Source: Mycolicibacterium rhodesiae (GTDB lineage: Bacteria > Actinomycetota > Actinomycetes > Mycobacteriales > Mycobacteriaceae). Taken from it: a stretch of 64,000 nucleotides of DNA. The notes below the pieces were generated by a model. It saw only the letters and a list, made by a program, of their open reading frames with translations. It ran no database searches and was not told the DNA's origin. Both the position numbers and the translations under genes were made by a program. The stretch is taken from contig NZ_MVIH01000005.1 of assembly GCF_002086695.1 (NCBI RefSeq), positions 366,939 through 430,938 of the forward strand. Reading direction: 5' to 3'. Shown piece by piece: positions 1-8,420 of the stretch. Every line of letters starts with the position of its first letter. Within the stretch, counting starts at the first letter, position 1.

Positions 1-912
1 GGCTGGTTCTCCCTCAACGGCAACGGCGAGATGACCGGCACCACCTGGATCGAGGAATCCGGTGCCTTCACTCTTCCTGTGCTGCTGTCGAATACGCATG
101 CCGTAGGCGCGTGCCACGCGGGAGTGATCTCCTGGGTGAACCGGGTCGATCCGGTACTGGCCCGTCAGTGGCTGCTGCCGGTGTGCGCCGAGACGTGGGA
201 CGGCTACCTCAACGACATCAACGGCGGGCACGTGCGCCCCGAGCACGCCGAAGCAGCACTCGACCAGGCCACCGGAGGTCCGGTGCCGGAAGGATCGGTC
301 GGTGGCGGCACCGGGATGAATTGCTATGAATTCAAGGGCGGCAACGGAACTGCGTCCCGGCTGGTGCGATACGGAAGCCGCACCTTCACGGTGGGCGCCT
401 TCGTCCAAGCGAATTTCGGCGCGCGCCATGAACTCACGGTTGCCGGGCGACTCATCGGCCCGCACCTGGACGTCGACAATCCGCTCGACGGCGACTGGTT
501 CGAGCGCGACCTCAACCGGCCGCCGCCCGGAGCGGGTTCGGTGATCGTCGTGATCGCCACCGACGCCCCGCTGCTGCCGGGCCAGTGCAAGGCCCTGGCC
601 CGACGGGTGCCGCTCGGGCTGGCCCGCACGGGGACCACCGGAAGCCACTTCTCCGGAGACATCTTCTTGGCCTTCTCGACAGCCGACGCACCGGATCTGG
701 CCAGCCGATTCCCCGTGGGTCCGGTCGGCGACGACGAATTCGGCCTTTTGCGATTCCTGCCGTGGGGCCGGATGGACGACTTCTACGCCGCCGTCGTGCA
801 CAGCGTGGAGGAGGCTGTCCTCAACTCATTGGTGGTCAACGCCGACATGGTGGGCCGCGACGGGCACCGCTCCCCCGCGTTACCGCACGACCTGCTGCGC
901 GCGCTGCTGTGA
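1..912 (+). CDS. P1 family peptidase (DmpA / L-aminopeptidase D-esterase type), 5'-truncated
   Basis: The reading frame is open from base 1, so the gene begins upstream of the window; about 303 residues are present. Seen: a GGGTGM stretch followed by a GGNGTASR motif near residue 113-120. In the S58/DmpA family the residue after the Gly in this motif is the autoprocessing N-terminal nucleophile; here it would be a Thr. The family consists of self-cleaving Ntn-like aminopeptidases or amidases that remove N-terminal residues from small peptides or amides. It ends 1 nt before the convergent thioesterase-like gene. The exact substrate is not inferable. Confidence 0.85.
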   Translation, partial: GWFSLNGNGEMTGTTWIEESGAFTLPVLLSNTHAVGACHAGVISWVNRVDPVLARQWLLPVCAETWDGYLNDINGGHVRPEHAEAALDQATGGPVPEGSVGGGTGMNCYEFKGGNGTASRLVRYGSRTFTVGAFVQANFGARHELTVAGRLIGPHLDVDNPLDGDWFERDLNRPPPGAGSVIVVIATDAPLLPGQCKALARRVPLGLARTGTTGSHFSGDIFLAFSTADAPDLASRFPVGPVGDDEFGLLRFLPWGRMDDFYAAVVHSVEEAVLNSLVVNADMVGRDGHRSPALPHDLLRALL

Positions 913-913
913 C

Positions 914-1726
914 TCAGACGTTCAGCGTCGGAATCGTATCGGGCTTGCTGAAGTCGATCTGAGCCGCCGGGTTCGCGATGGCGGTGACCAGACCGGTCGC
1001 GAACGGACCCGCGTCGTCGAACAGCGTCCCGGCCCCGACCGAGATGCCCTCCGATGTCCAGTGCGAATCGCCTTGCACTCCAATGTGTTCCGATTGCGGC
1101 AACCGGGACAGTGCGACCGTGAGATCACCGTTGATGTAGCCGATCCCCTTGGTTCCGAGGTTGCTGACCAGGCTGGTGGCCTCGGCGACGACGACGGTGC
1201 GGACGAACGGCGTGATGTCGTGGCCGGCGACCACGTCGATCGGGCAGTGGTAGACGCGTTTGCGTGAGGTGTTCTGATGCGCGCCCCCGTCGGCGAGCCA
1301 GCCGACATCGTCGCTGCCGATGAAATAGCCGTGCCGCTCGCCACCGGCCGGCGGGGTGAACTCGGCGTCGGCCGTCCACTCTTCGCCGGGTGGCGGTTCG
1401 GACAGCCGGTATTGCACCATCGTCGCCCGTGCGACGATCGCATCGCCCTGGAGGACGTCGCATTCCGAGTTTCGAATCCGCCTGCCGTCACGAATCAGCC
1501 GGACGCGGACCATCGTCGGCACCCGACGCGCCGCCTTGAACAGGTCGACCGTGAGTCGGGCCGGCAGGAACTCGGGCAGGCCGAACCGCTGCTCGAGGTT
1601 GAACGCGGCCAGGCTCACCACGGCGGGCCCGTTGAGCATGTCGTCACCCCACCGGCTTCGCGCATTCTCCGTCGGATGGAAGTTGCCGTCGGGATCGGAA
1701 ATGAAATGCGCCGGTCGGGTGGCCAT
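914..1726 (-). CDS. Acyl-CoA thioesterase family protein (double hotdog, TesB-like)
   Basis: 270 aa. The N-terminal part (about 30-130) contains an RLTVDLFKAARRVP-like strand and a later R-MVQYRLS strand, as in the actinobacterial acyl-CoA thioesterase-like family. The C-terminal half ends with a DFSKPDT-type strand typical of the second hotdog. Expected role: hydrolysis of acyl-CoA thioesters in the cytosol. It is divergent from the MFS transporter, with 65 bp between starts. Substrate unknown; family assignment is by pattern and moderately sure. Confidence 0.7.
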   Translation of the reverse strand: MATRPAHFISDPDGNFHPTENARSRWGDDMLNGPAVVSLAAFNLEQRFGLPEFLPARLTVDLFKAARRVPTMVRVRLIRDGRRIRNSECDVLQGDAIVARATMVQYRLSEPPPGEEWTADAEFTPPAGGERHGYFIGSDDVGWLADGGAHQNTSRKRVYHCPIDVVAGHDITPFVRTVVVAEATSLVSNLGTKGIGYINGDLTVALSRLPQSEHIGVQGDSHWTSEGISVGAGTLFDDAGPFATGLVTAIANPAAQIDFSKPDTIPTLNV

Positions 1727-1779
1727 CCGGGCATCCTCGCACAGCCCCCTCCGGCGTCTGGCACTCGGTGCTTAGACGA

Positions 1780-1785
1780 CATAAT
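1780..1785 (+). promoter_or_regulatory. -10 box of a probable leaderless promoter for the MFS gene
   Basis: CATAAT lies 6 nt before the GTG at 1792, the spacing expected if transcription starts on the first base of the start codon. Mycobacteria use such leaderless starts often. This favours GTG 1792 over the in-frame GTG at 1768. Confidence 0.5.
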
Positions 1786-1791
1786 CAACAC

Positions 1792-3246
1792 GTGCCGGAC
1801 CTCGAAGCCACTTATGCCGGCGCCGGATATCACCGGCCTGGGCTGCTCGTGGCCACGCTGAGCGTCGTGGCCCTGACCGTGGCGGTGCTGCAGACCGGCG
1901 TCGTGCCGGTGCTCGGCGTGATGGCCCGACAGCTGCATGCGTCCCCGGTCGATGTCAGCTGGGCTGTCACGGCCAACCTTCTCGCGGCGGCGGCGACCAC
2001 TCCCCTCATCGGACGGTTGGCCGATCTGTACAGCAAGAAAGGGGTGCTGCTGGCGGTGCTGGGGATCGTGCTCGCCGGCTCGCTGCTGGCCGCCCTGACG
2101 TCCTCGCTTCCGCTGCTGATCACCGCGCGGGTGCTGCAGGGTGCCTCGTACTCGCTGTACCCGATCGGGGTGTCCATCCTGCGCGAGGAGCTGTCCACCG
2201 ACCGTCTCATGCGGGCGATGGCCGTGCTGTCCGGCTCGCTCGGATTCGGCGGCGGCATGGGCCTGGTCGTCACCGGGCTGTTGATGCGTGGTGACGCCGG
2301 CTATCACCGGGTGTTCTGGTTGACCACGGTGTTCACGGTGCTGGTGATCATCGCGGTCCTTGCGGTGCTGCCGACCCGCCCGCGAAGTTCGGCGGGGACC
2401 GTCGATTGGGGCGGCGCGGCCGGGCTGGCGTTGGGCCTGTCCGCGGTGCTGCTGGCGATCACCCAGGGGCACGGCTGGGGCTGGGTATCGGCACGCACGG
2501 TCGGCTGCCTGGCCGCCGGGCTGGCGGTGCTGAGCGCCTGGTGGTGGTGGGAACGCCGCGGCCCCCACCCGCTGGTGTCGACGGCGATGCTGTCGCGCCG
2601 GCCGATCCTGTTGACCAATCTCGCCACGATCCTGGTCGGAATGGGCCTGTACTTCGCGTTCCTCGGGCTCACCGACTTCGTCCAGGCGCCAACCGGTAGC
2701 GGCTATGGCTTCGGTGCAACGGTGCTCGGCGCCAGCGTGATGTTCTTGCTGCCCGGCGCTCTGGCCGGGTTCCTGACCGCGGTGGCCAGCGGTCGCTATA
2801 TCGACCGCTTCGGCGCCCGGGCGGTGTTGATGGTCGGCGCCGCGGCAGGCGTCCTCGGATTCGTGCTGCTGGCCGTCCTGCACAACCAGCCGTGGCAGGT
2901 GATCATGGCCGGCGTGCTGGCCAACGCCTACATCAGCCTGGCCTACGGGGCCTTGCCTGCCCTGGTCGTTCGCGAGGTCGACGCAGGCGAAACCGGGGTT
3001 GCGACAAGCATGAACGCCATCGCGCGCACCGTCGGCAGTTCGATCGCCGCCGCGATCGTCGCGGTCTTGCTGGGCCGCTCGGACCACGGCCACACCCCGG
3101 AGAGCAGCTTCACCGCCATCTTCGCGCTCGGCGCGATCACTGCTGCCGCCGCGATGCTGCTGATCTCGATCACCCGGCCGAAGTTGCGGGTCGCCTCGAC
3201 CGAGGACGTCACCGAGTCGCGCGCGATGAACCACGAGTGGGGCTGA
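1792..3246 (+). CDS. MFS transporter, DHA2/EmrB-like drug:H+ antiporter
   Basis: 484 aa, integral membrane, many hydrophobic helices along the whole length. Motif A (GRLADLYSKKGVL) follows the second helix near residue 73, as in MFS drug antiporters. An ending with a short polar tail and an overall length near 480 fit a 12-14 helix DHA2-type exporter. Start GTG 1792 is chosen because it sits directly behind a TANNNT-like box, whereas GTG 1768 would add eight charged residues. Ends 1 bp before the convergent EamA gene stops. Substrate cannot be read from sequence. Confidence 0.85.
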   Translation: MPDLEATYAGAGYHRPGLLVATLSVVALTVAVLQTGVVPVLGVMARQLHASPVDVSWAVTANLLAAAATTPLIGRLADLYSKKGVLLAVLGIVLAGSLLAALTSSLPLLITARVLQGASYSLYPIGVSILREELSTDRLMRAMAVLSGSLGFGGGMGLVVTGLLMRGDAGYHRVFWLTTVFTVLVIIAVLAVLPTRPRSSAGTVDWGGAAGLALGLSAVLLAITQGHGWGWVSARTVGCLAAGLAVLSAWWWWERRGPHPLVSTAMLSRRPILLTNLATILVGMGLYFAFLGLTDFVQAPTGSGYGFGATVLGASVMFLLPGALAGFLTAVASGRYIDRFGARAVLMVGAAAGVLGFVLLAVLHNQPWQVIMAGVLANAYISLAYGALPALVVREVDAGETGVATSMNAIARTVGSSIAAAIVAVLLGRSDHGHTPESSFTAIFALGAITAAAAMLLISITRPKLRVASTEDVTESRAMNHEWG

Positions 3247-3247
3247 G

Positions 3248-4123
3248 CTACCCGGGCTGAACGGGTGTCGGTGTGTCGCGCGTGCCGGCGCGGGCCGCCC
3301 CGATGCCTGCGGCGACGACGAATCCGACGCCCAGGATCGCCCACGAGTTGGGCACCTGATGCACGACGAGGAACCCGATCACCAGTGCGAGCGCCGGCTC
3401 CAGGCTCATCAGCGTCCCGAATGCCGCGGTGTTCAGACGGCGCAATGCCAGCAGCTCGAGAACGAACGGCGCGATCGGCAGCAACAGGGCCAAACCGAGG
3501 CCGATGAGGATCATGTGCGGCGTCATCCGGGGCAGCACCGCCCAGCCGACCGCCGCGGTGATGGTGACCGCGGCGACCGGCATCGACACCCCGAGACTCT
3601 GCAGCCCGCTCACCCGGTCGCCGACGCGCTGGGTCAGCAGGATGTAAGCCGCCCAGCAGCCCGCGGCACCCAGCGCGAACCCCACCCCGACCAGGTCGAT
3701 TGCACCTTGTGCCGGCTGCGTCAGTGCCGCGACGCCGACCGCGGCCAGCGCCGGCCACACCCAGCGGCCTCGCCCGTGGCCGCTGATGACCGCCACGGCC
3801 AGTGGTCCGAGAAACTCCAGCGCGCTGGCCGTCCCCATCGGGATGCGCGCCAACGCGGCCATGAACAACATGGTGGTCAGCGCGGTCACCAGTCCGAGCA
3901 GCACGCAGATCCCCAACGTAGCCCGACTGAACGCCGAGGGCCGTGGGCGCACGAGCGCCAGCAGCAGCACCCCGGCCCAGGCCACCCTCAGCCACGCGGC
4001 GCCTTCGGCCCCGATCTGGCCGATCAGTCCGATCGCCACCGCAAGCCCGAGTTGGACGCACACCATCGCGGCCACTGCCAGGGCAGCACCCACGCGGGCC
4101 GGATGTGCGGTCATGGTTCGCAT
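3248..4123 (-). CDS. EamA/DMT family transporter (RhtA-like)
   Basis: 291 aa with about ten hydrophobic helices and two EamA repeats (about 15-140 and 155-285). The segment [19 protein letters not shown] near residues 93-111 matches the RhtA/threonine-homoserine exporter branch of the drug/metabolite transporter superfamily. ATG 4123 and the internal ATG 4114 are both possible starts. Likely exports small metabolites such as amino acids; substrate unproven. It shares a 91-bp divergent region with the MarR gene, which could regulate it. Confidence 0.85.
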   Translation of the reverse strand: MRTMTAHPARVGAALAVAAMVCVQLGLAVAIGLIGQIGAEGAAWLRVAWAGVLLLALVRPRPSAFSRATLGICVLLGLVTALTTMLFMAALARIPMGTASALEFLGPLAVAVISGHGRGRWVWPALAAVGVAALTQPAQGAIDLVGVGFALGAAGCWAAYILLTQRVGDRVSGLQSLGVSMPVAAVTITAAVGWAVLPRMTPHMILIGLGLALLLPIAPFVLELLALRRLNTAAFGTLMSLEPALALVIGFLVVHQVPNSWAILGVGFVVAAGIGAARAGTRDTPTPVQPG

Positions 4124-4214
4124 TCAACGACACCCGGCGCACCATGACGGCGCCGGGCTGGTATCAACGTCTCTGACATCCCATAAGGAACGGACGCTGC
4201 GGAACGGACGTGCT

Positions 4215-4682
4215 GTGACTTCTTCACCGAAGGACGAGTCTCTCGACTCGATCAGCCGAAGCCTGGCCCAGGTCGTGCGCCTGACCAGCAGCCGATCCCT
4301 GTTCGCCCGGCAGGCCGGCGCAGCGGGCGTGGGCCTGACCCAACCGTCGTATGCGCTGCTGCGGATTCTGATCGACAACGGCCCGCTGCCCATGGGGGCC
4401 CTGGCGCGGGGCGCCCACATGGACCTGGGGATGGCGACGCGTCAGGTCACCTCCCTGGTCGACGCGGGACTCGTGACCCGCAACCCGGATCCGACCGACC
4501 TGCGGATCGCCCTGGTGGCGGTCACCGCGCAGGGCCGGCGCGAAGCCGGGAAGCTGCTCGGCGTCCGAATCGGTCATCTGCAGCGGGCACTGTCGGGGTG
4601 GACGGCAACCGAACTCGACCAGTTCGACCGCTTCCTGATCCGCTTTGTCGCCGACTCCCTCGCCACCCCGATCGACGACTGA
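4215..4682 (+). CDS. MarR family transcriptional regulator
   Basis: 155 aa from GTG 4215. Winged-helix pattern: a helix-turn-helix around residues 45-85 (GPLPMGALARGAHMDLGMATRQVTSLVDAGLVTRNPDPTDLR), with the wing Asp-Arg signature DPTDLRI. Expected to bind DNA as a dimer and respond to a small ligand. The start is the first GTG after the intergenic region; its ribosome binding site is weak. Likely targets are the divergent EamA gene or the sulfotransferase downstream, whose promoter holds a MarR-like inverted repeat. Confidence 0.85.
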   Translation: MTSSPKDESLDSISRSLAQVVRLTSSRSLFARQAGAAGVGLTQPSYALLRILIDNGPLPMGALARGAHMDLGMATRQVTSLVDAGLVTRNPDPTDLRIALVAVTAQGRREAGKLLGVRIGHLQRALSGWTATELDQFDRFLIRFVADSLATPIDD

Positions 4683-4702
4683 CTCGCCATTCGGCGATTT
4701 GC

Positions 4703-4732
4703 TTGACTTTGTCAATCTTTCACTTCTAGCCT
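4703..4732 (+). promoter_or_regulatory. Promoter and overlapping inverted repeat upstream of the sulfotransferase gene
   Basis: TTGACT (4703-4708) and TAGCCT (4727-4732) are separated by 18 nt, and the ATG at 4739 follows the -10 by 6 nt, so a leaderless transcript is likely. The -35 is embedded in a perfect inverted repeat, TTGAC-TTT-GTCAA (4703-4715). A repressor bound there would block the -35; the adjacent MarR gene is a candidate. Confidence 0.6.
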
Positions 4733-4738
4733 TCGACC

Positions 4739-5902
4739 ATGGCCGGGGCGCGGTTCCATTTCGACGTGGGCAACTACGTCACGATGCTGCGGCTCGTGCG
4801 CGCCGAGACCGACAGATCCCGCCGTCGAAAGCTGCTCGCCGCGTTCTTGATCGGCGTTCCGGCGATGGCCGCCGTCCATGCCGTCTGCTTTGCACTTGAC
4901 CCGGTGTTGTTCCCGTCATTGCGCCGCACCCAGGTCCGCGAGCCGGTCTTCTGCGTCGGCCACGCCCGCAGCGGAACGACCTACCTGCACCGACTGATGG
5001 CCCGCGACGGCCAGTTCAGCGTGGTCATGATGTACGAGATGTTCTTCCCGTCGCTGTTGGAGAAGCGGCTGCTCCGGCTGTTGTTCCGTGCCGACGAAGT
5101 GCTGTGGGGGAAGCGGCTGCGACACCGAATCGAGGCGATCGAAGAGCGTGCCTTCGCCGAGACCAACGACATGCACCGCACCGGGTTCTTCGCCGCAGAG
5201 GAAGATGACTTCCTGCTCACGTGGTCACTCGCGTCGGGATTCTGGATCGTCCTCTTCCCGTATCTGGGTCAACTCGACTTCTACCACGTCGACCGGTGGA
5301 GCGAACGCAAGCGCCGGCGCCTCATGCTGTTCTACAAAGAGTGCGTGCGACGCCAACTGGCCCTCAACGGCGGCCGGACACATCTGAGCAAGAACCCGAC
5401 CTTCTGTGGGCGCGTGGAAGCGCTCATCGAGACCTTCCCCGACGCGAAATTCATTGTGCCGATGCGCAATCCCTACGAGACCATTCCGAGTCTGCTGAAG
5501 ATGCTGCAGACCACGTGGGAGTTGCAGGGTCGTGACGAGCGCCTGATCCTGGAATCGATCCGGATTCTGGCCGATCAGTCCTTCGACGCGTACTGTCATC
5601 CGCTCGACGTGCTGGCCCGCCATCCCGAAATACGGTCGTGCGTCGTCGATTACCGCGACCTGGTCGGCGATCCGACAACAACCATGCGGCGCGTCTACGA
5701 CGAGCTCGAGCTCGATCTGCCTGCGGACGTGGCCGCGGCCATTGGCGCGTCCCGCGGCCAGGGCCATGAAACCACCCACCGGTACAGCCTCGACGAGTTC
5801 GGTCTGGACCCCGAAGCGATCCACGTCCGGCTCGCCCCCCTCTTCGACCAGTTCGGCTGGCCGACCGACGGACACGAAGGAGAACACGCCGGTGCCAACT
5901 GA
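4739..5902 (+). CDS. Sulfotransferase family protein
   Basis: 387 aa. A 5'-phosphosulfate-binding loop RSGTTYLHR sits at residues 77-85, and MRNPYETIPS at 242-251 resembles the 3'-phosphate-binding region. Such proteins transfer sulfate from PAPS to a hydroxyl or amine. A hydrophobic segment at about 33-52 could be a membrane anchor. HLSKNP at 215-220 is the conserved substrate-side motif seen in the bacterial Sulfotransfer_3-type group. The next gene starts 11 nt before this stop with a strong SD, so the two are translationally linked. Acceptor unknown. Confidence 0.85.
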   Translation: MAGARFHFDVGNYVTMLRLVRAETDRSRRRKLLAAFLIGVPAMAAVHAVCFALDPVLFPSLRRTQVREPVFCVGHARSGTTYLHRLMARDGQFSVVMMYEMFFPSLLEKRLLRLLFRADEVLWGKRLRHRIEAIEERAFAETNDMHRTGFFAAEEDDFLLTWSLASGFWIVLFPYLGQLDFYHVDRWSERKRRRLMLFYKECVRRQLALNGGRTHLSKNPTFCGRVEALIETFPDAKFIVPMRNPYETIPSLLKMLQTTWELQGRDERLILESIRILADQSFDAYCHPLDVLARHPEIRSCVVDYRDLVGDPTTTMRRVYDELELDLPADVAAAIGASRGQGHETTHRYSLDEFGLDPEAIHVRLAPLFDQFGWPTDGHEGEHAGAN

Positions 5903-7202
5903 TCACGGTGCAGCCGAGCTGCGCGCCGCCTGGGACGACCTGACCTCCGCCCTGAACCGGGCCCGCGACGCCGTCGACTCCGAAGCGCTGCACGCTCCCC
6001 CGCCGACCGAACGCGGACTGGCCGAGGGCTACCGCTACCTGCTCGGGTTCACGTTCGCCGCCATCGAACGTGCTTTCTTCGAAGACCCGAACTTTCCGTA
6101 CTTTCGCCGGGCCATCCAGCCCGCCGACAAGGCCACCATCGACAATGCCGACGCGCTCTACCTGTCCGCGGCCATCGACGGCGACCACACCTATCGCATT
6201 CGGGGCCGGGTACTGGCCAAACGGCCCCAGTACATCATCTTCGAGACCCACACCGCCTACGCCGGCGACTCGGGCAGTCTGATGGAACTGAGCCCAGCCC
6301 ATCGGATGATCACCGGGTCGCTGGACAGTAGTGAACTGCGCGTCGACGACGACGGCCGGTTCGAGATCGTGGTCGGTCCAGAACCGCTCCCCGACTCTGA
6401 CGGCAACTTCCTGTCCAGCCGCCGGGTTACCGACAACGGTTCTGGGACAGCGCAATACCTCATCGTGCGGCTGCTCTTCCATGACTGGGCCAACGAGGTC
6501 TGCCCGGATCTGCACATCGAACAGATCGGTCAGGAGGGCCGGCATCCGGCGCCGCTCGACGCGCAGGCTGCCGCGAGCCGGATGCGCAGGGCGGGTGCGA
6601 TCGTGGAGAACCAGATGAAGTTCTGGAACGAGTTCTACGACATCATCCTCGAGGCCCATGGCGACCGCAACGGTGACGGCGCAACGTTCATGCCGCGCAA
6701 CGGATTGAACGCGCCGGCCCGTGCCAACCTGGCCACCGGCGGCGGCCAGAACACGAATGTCTACGCCGGCGGGGTCTTCGATCTGGACCCGGACCAGAGT
6801 CTGCTGATCGAGACCAGAGTGCCGGTCGAGCCCGCCTACAGCGGATTTCACCTCAGCAACCTGTGGGGTGAGTCGCTGGACTACGCCAATCACCAATCCA
6901 GCCTGAACGGGTTTCAGGCCGAACCGGACGACGACGGTGTCGTCCGCTACGTTGTGGCCGCCCGCGATCCCGGCGTGCCGAACTGGCTGGACACGACCGG
7001 CTTGCAGAAGGGCTTCCTCAGCTTCCGGTGGACGTACGCCCAGGACCCCGAGCGACTGCCCGAAATCTCGGTAAGCACTGTGCCTTTGGCTCAACTGCGC
7101 GACCACCTGCCGGCCACCTCACGAACGGTCTCGGCTGCCGAACGCGCCGACCAGATCGCCATCCGCCAGGCACACGTCCAGCGTCGGTACCGCCAGTACT
7201 GA
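5892..7202 (+). CDS. DUF1214 domain-containing protein
   Basis: 436 aa from GTG 5892, chosen because AAGGAG (about 5877-5882) is well spaced and the ORF overlaps the sulfotransferase stop by 11 nt. The C-terminal third (about 300-410) carries the DUF1214 pattern, with a conserved W-Y-A-D near LSFRWTYAQD. No signal peptide or membrane helix is evident. The paired translation with a sulfotransferase suggests a shared substrate or product handling role, but no activity is established for this family. Confidence 0.7.
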   Translation: MPTDHGAAELRAAWDDLTSALNRARDAVDSEALHAPPPTERGLAEGYRYLLGFTFAAIERAFFEDPNFPYFRRAIQPADKATIDNADALYLSAAIDGDHTYRIRGRVLAKRPQYIIFETHTAYAGDSGSLMELSPAHRMITGSLDSSELRVDDDGRFEIVVGPEPLPDSDGNFLSSRRVTDNGSGTAQYLIVRLLFHDWANEVCPDLHIEQIGQEGRHPAPLDAQAAASRMRRAGAIVENQMKFWNEFYDIILEAHGDRNGDGATFMPRNGLNAPARANLATGGGQNTNVYAGGVFDLDPDQSLLIETRVPVEPAYSGFHLSNLWGESLDYANHQSSLNGFQAEPDDDGVVRYVVAARDPGVPNWLDTTGLQKGFLSFRWTYAQDPERLPEISVSTVPLAQLRDHLPATSRTVSAAERADQIAIRQAHVQRRYRQY

Positions 7203-7208
7203 TCCGGC

Positions 7209-8420
7209 TCAGCCGGTGACGCGGTCCACCAGTTCGCCGGCCAGTGCGAACGCCGATGTCGCGGCCGGCGACGGCGCGTTGCGGACATGAGAGATGTGCC
7301 CGTCGCGGGAGATCACGAAATCGTCGACGAGAGAGCCGTCCCGGCTGACCGCCTGGGCCCGGACACCGGCGTGCGAGCTGCCGTCCAGGTCGGCCAGGGT
7401 CAGGCCGGGCATGTATCGGGCCGCGGCAGTGACGAAGGCCCGCCGGCTGGCCGCCATCCGGATCTCGTCGAGCCCGACGCGCCAGTACCGGCGCGCCACC
7501 CGCCAGGTGCCGGGCCACGCCAGCGTCTCCCAGGAGTCACGAATACTCAACCGGCGCAGCGAGTACGCATCACGGGCACCGACCATCATGGCGGTCGGGC
7601 CCAGCGTCACGGCACCGGTGATGTGCTTGGTGATGTGCACCCCGAGGAATGGCAATTCGGGATTGGGCACCGGATAGATCATGCCGTTCAGTCGCGGCGA
7701 ATCCGTCGGTGTGAGTCCGAGGTAGGCGCCGCGGAACGGCACGATCTGGGGGTCACGCGGGGCCCCGGCCCGACGGGCGAGGCGGTCCGCCCACAGTCCG
7801 GCGCAGGCGATGACCGTCTGCGCCCGCAACGGCTCGCCGGTGGTGTGGACGATCGGGTTGTCCGCCCCCTCGATCGCAGTGACCTCGGTGCCGAACCGGA
7901 TCGACACGCCCGCTGCCGTCAGCTCGGCGACGAGAGTACGCGCCACCGCGGGATAGTCGACGATCCCGGTGTTTGGCGCATGAAGTGCCTGCAGGCCAAC
8001 AGCATTGGGTTCGATCTCGGCTATCTCCTGGGCACCGATGCGACGCAACCCCGGCACGGCATTGGCGATGCCCCGCTCCTGCAAGTCATCGAGGCGGCCG
8101 AGCTCGTCGGCTGATACCGCGACAATCAGCTTGCCGCACCGCTCGTGGCTGATCGCGTTGTGCTCGCAGTACTCGTACATCATCCGGGCGCCGTCGACGC
8201 AGAGCCGAGCTTTCAGTGATCCCGGCTGGTAGTAGATCCCGCCGTGGACCACACCGGAGTTGTGGCCGGTCTGGTGGCGGGCAGGCGCGTCCTCGCGCTC
8301 GACGACGGCCACCGAGTCCTGGGGACGCCGCGACATCCACTCCCTGGCCACGGCCAGGCCGACGATGCCGGCGCCGACCACCACGAGGTCAAACCGACCA
8401 GGAGAACCCGTCTCACTCAA
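7209..8420 (-). CDS. lhgO: L-2-hydroxyglutarate oxidase (FAD, DAO family)
   Basis: 403 aa from TTG 8420. Dinucleotide fold GAGIVGLA at 16-23. The TGHNSGVVHGGIYYQPGSLKARLC segment is the signature of LhgO/L2HGDH, including the HGGIYY stretch that holds FAD and substrate. Oxidises L-2-hydroxyglutarate to 2-oxoglutarate, usually passing electrons to the membrane quinone pool. The TTG start overlaps the MscS stop by 4 nt (TTGA), so it is the last gene of a three-gene operon with mscS and the cyclase. Other in-frame starts further up would lie inside mscS. Confidence 0.88.
   Translation of the reverse strand: MSETGSPGRFDLVVVGAGIVGLAVAREWMSRRPQDSVAVVEREDAPARHQTGHNSGVVHGGIYYQPGSLKARLCVDGARMMYEYCEHNAISHERCGKLIVAVSADELGRLDDLQERGIANAVPGLRRIGAQEIAEIEPNAVGLQALHAPNTGIVDYPAVARTLVAELTAAGVSIRFGTEVTAIEGADNPIVHTTGEPLRAQTVIACAGLWADRLARRAGAPRDPQIVPFRGAYLGLTPTDSPRLNGMIYPVPNPELPFLGVHITKHITGAVTLGPTAMMVGARDAYSLRRLSIRDSWETLAWPGTWRVARRYWRVGLDEIRMAASRRAFVTAAARYMPGLTLADLDGSSHAGVRAQAVSRDGSLVDDFVISRDGHISHVRNAPSPAATSAFALAGELVDRVTG

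Noticed and set aside
1615..3234. Long antisense open frame (539 codons) opposite the MFS gene
   Set aside because: High-GC shadow frame: low-complexity Arg/Gln/Gly-rich translation, no start signal, fully inside a gene with clear MFS motifs.
5451..7106. Long antisense open frame (551 codons) opposite the sulfotransferase/DUF1214 genes
   Set aside because: No domain pattern and no promoter or SD; overlaps two supported genes.
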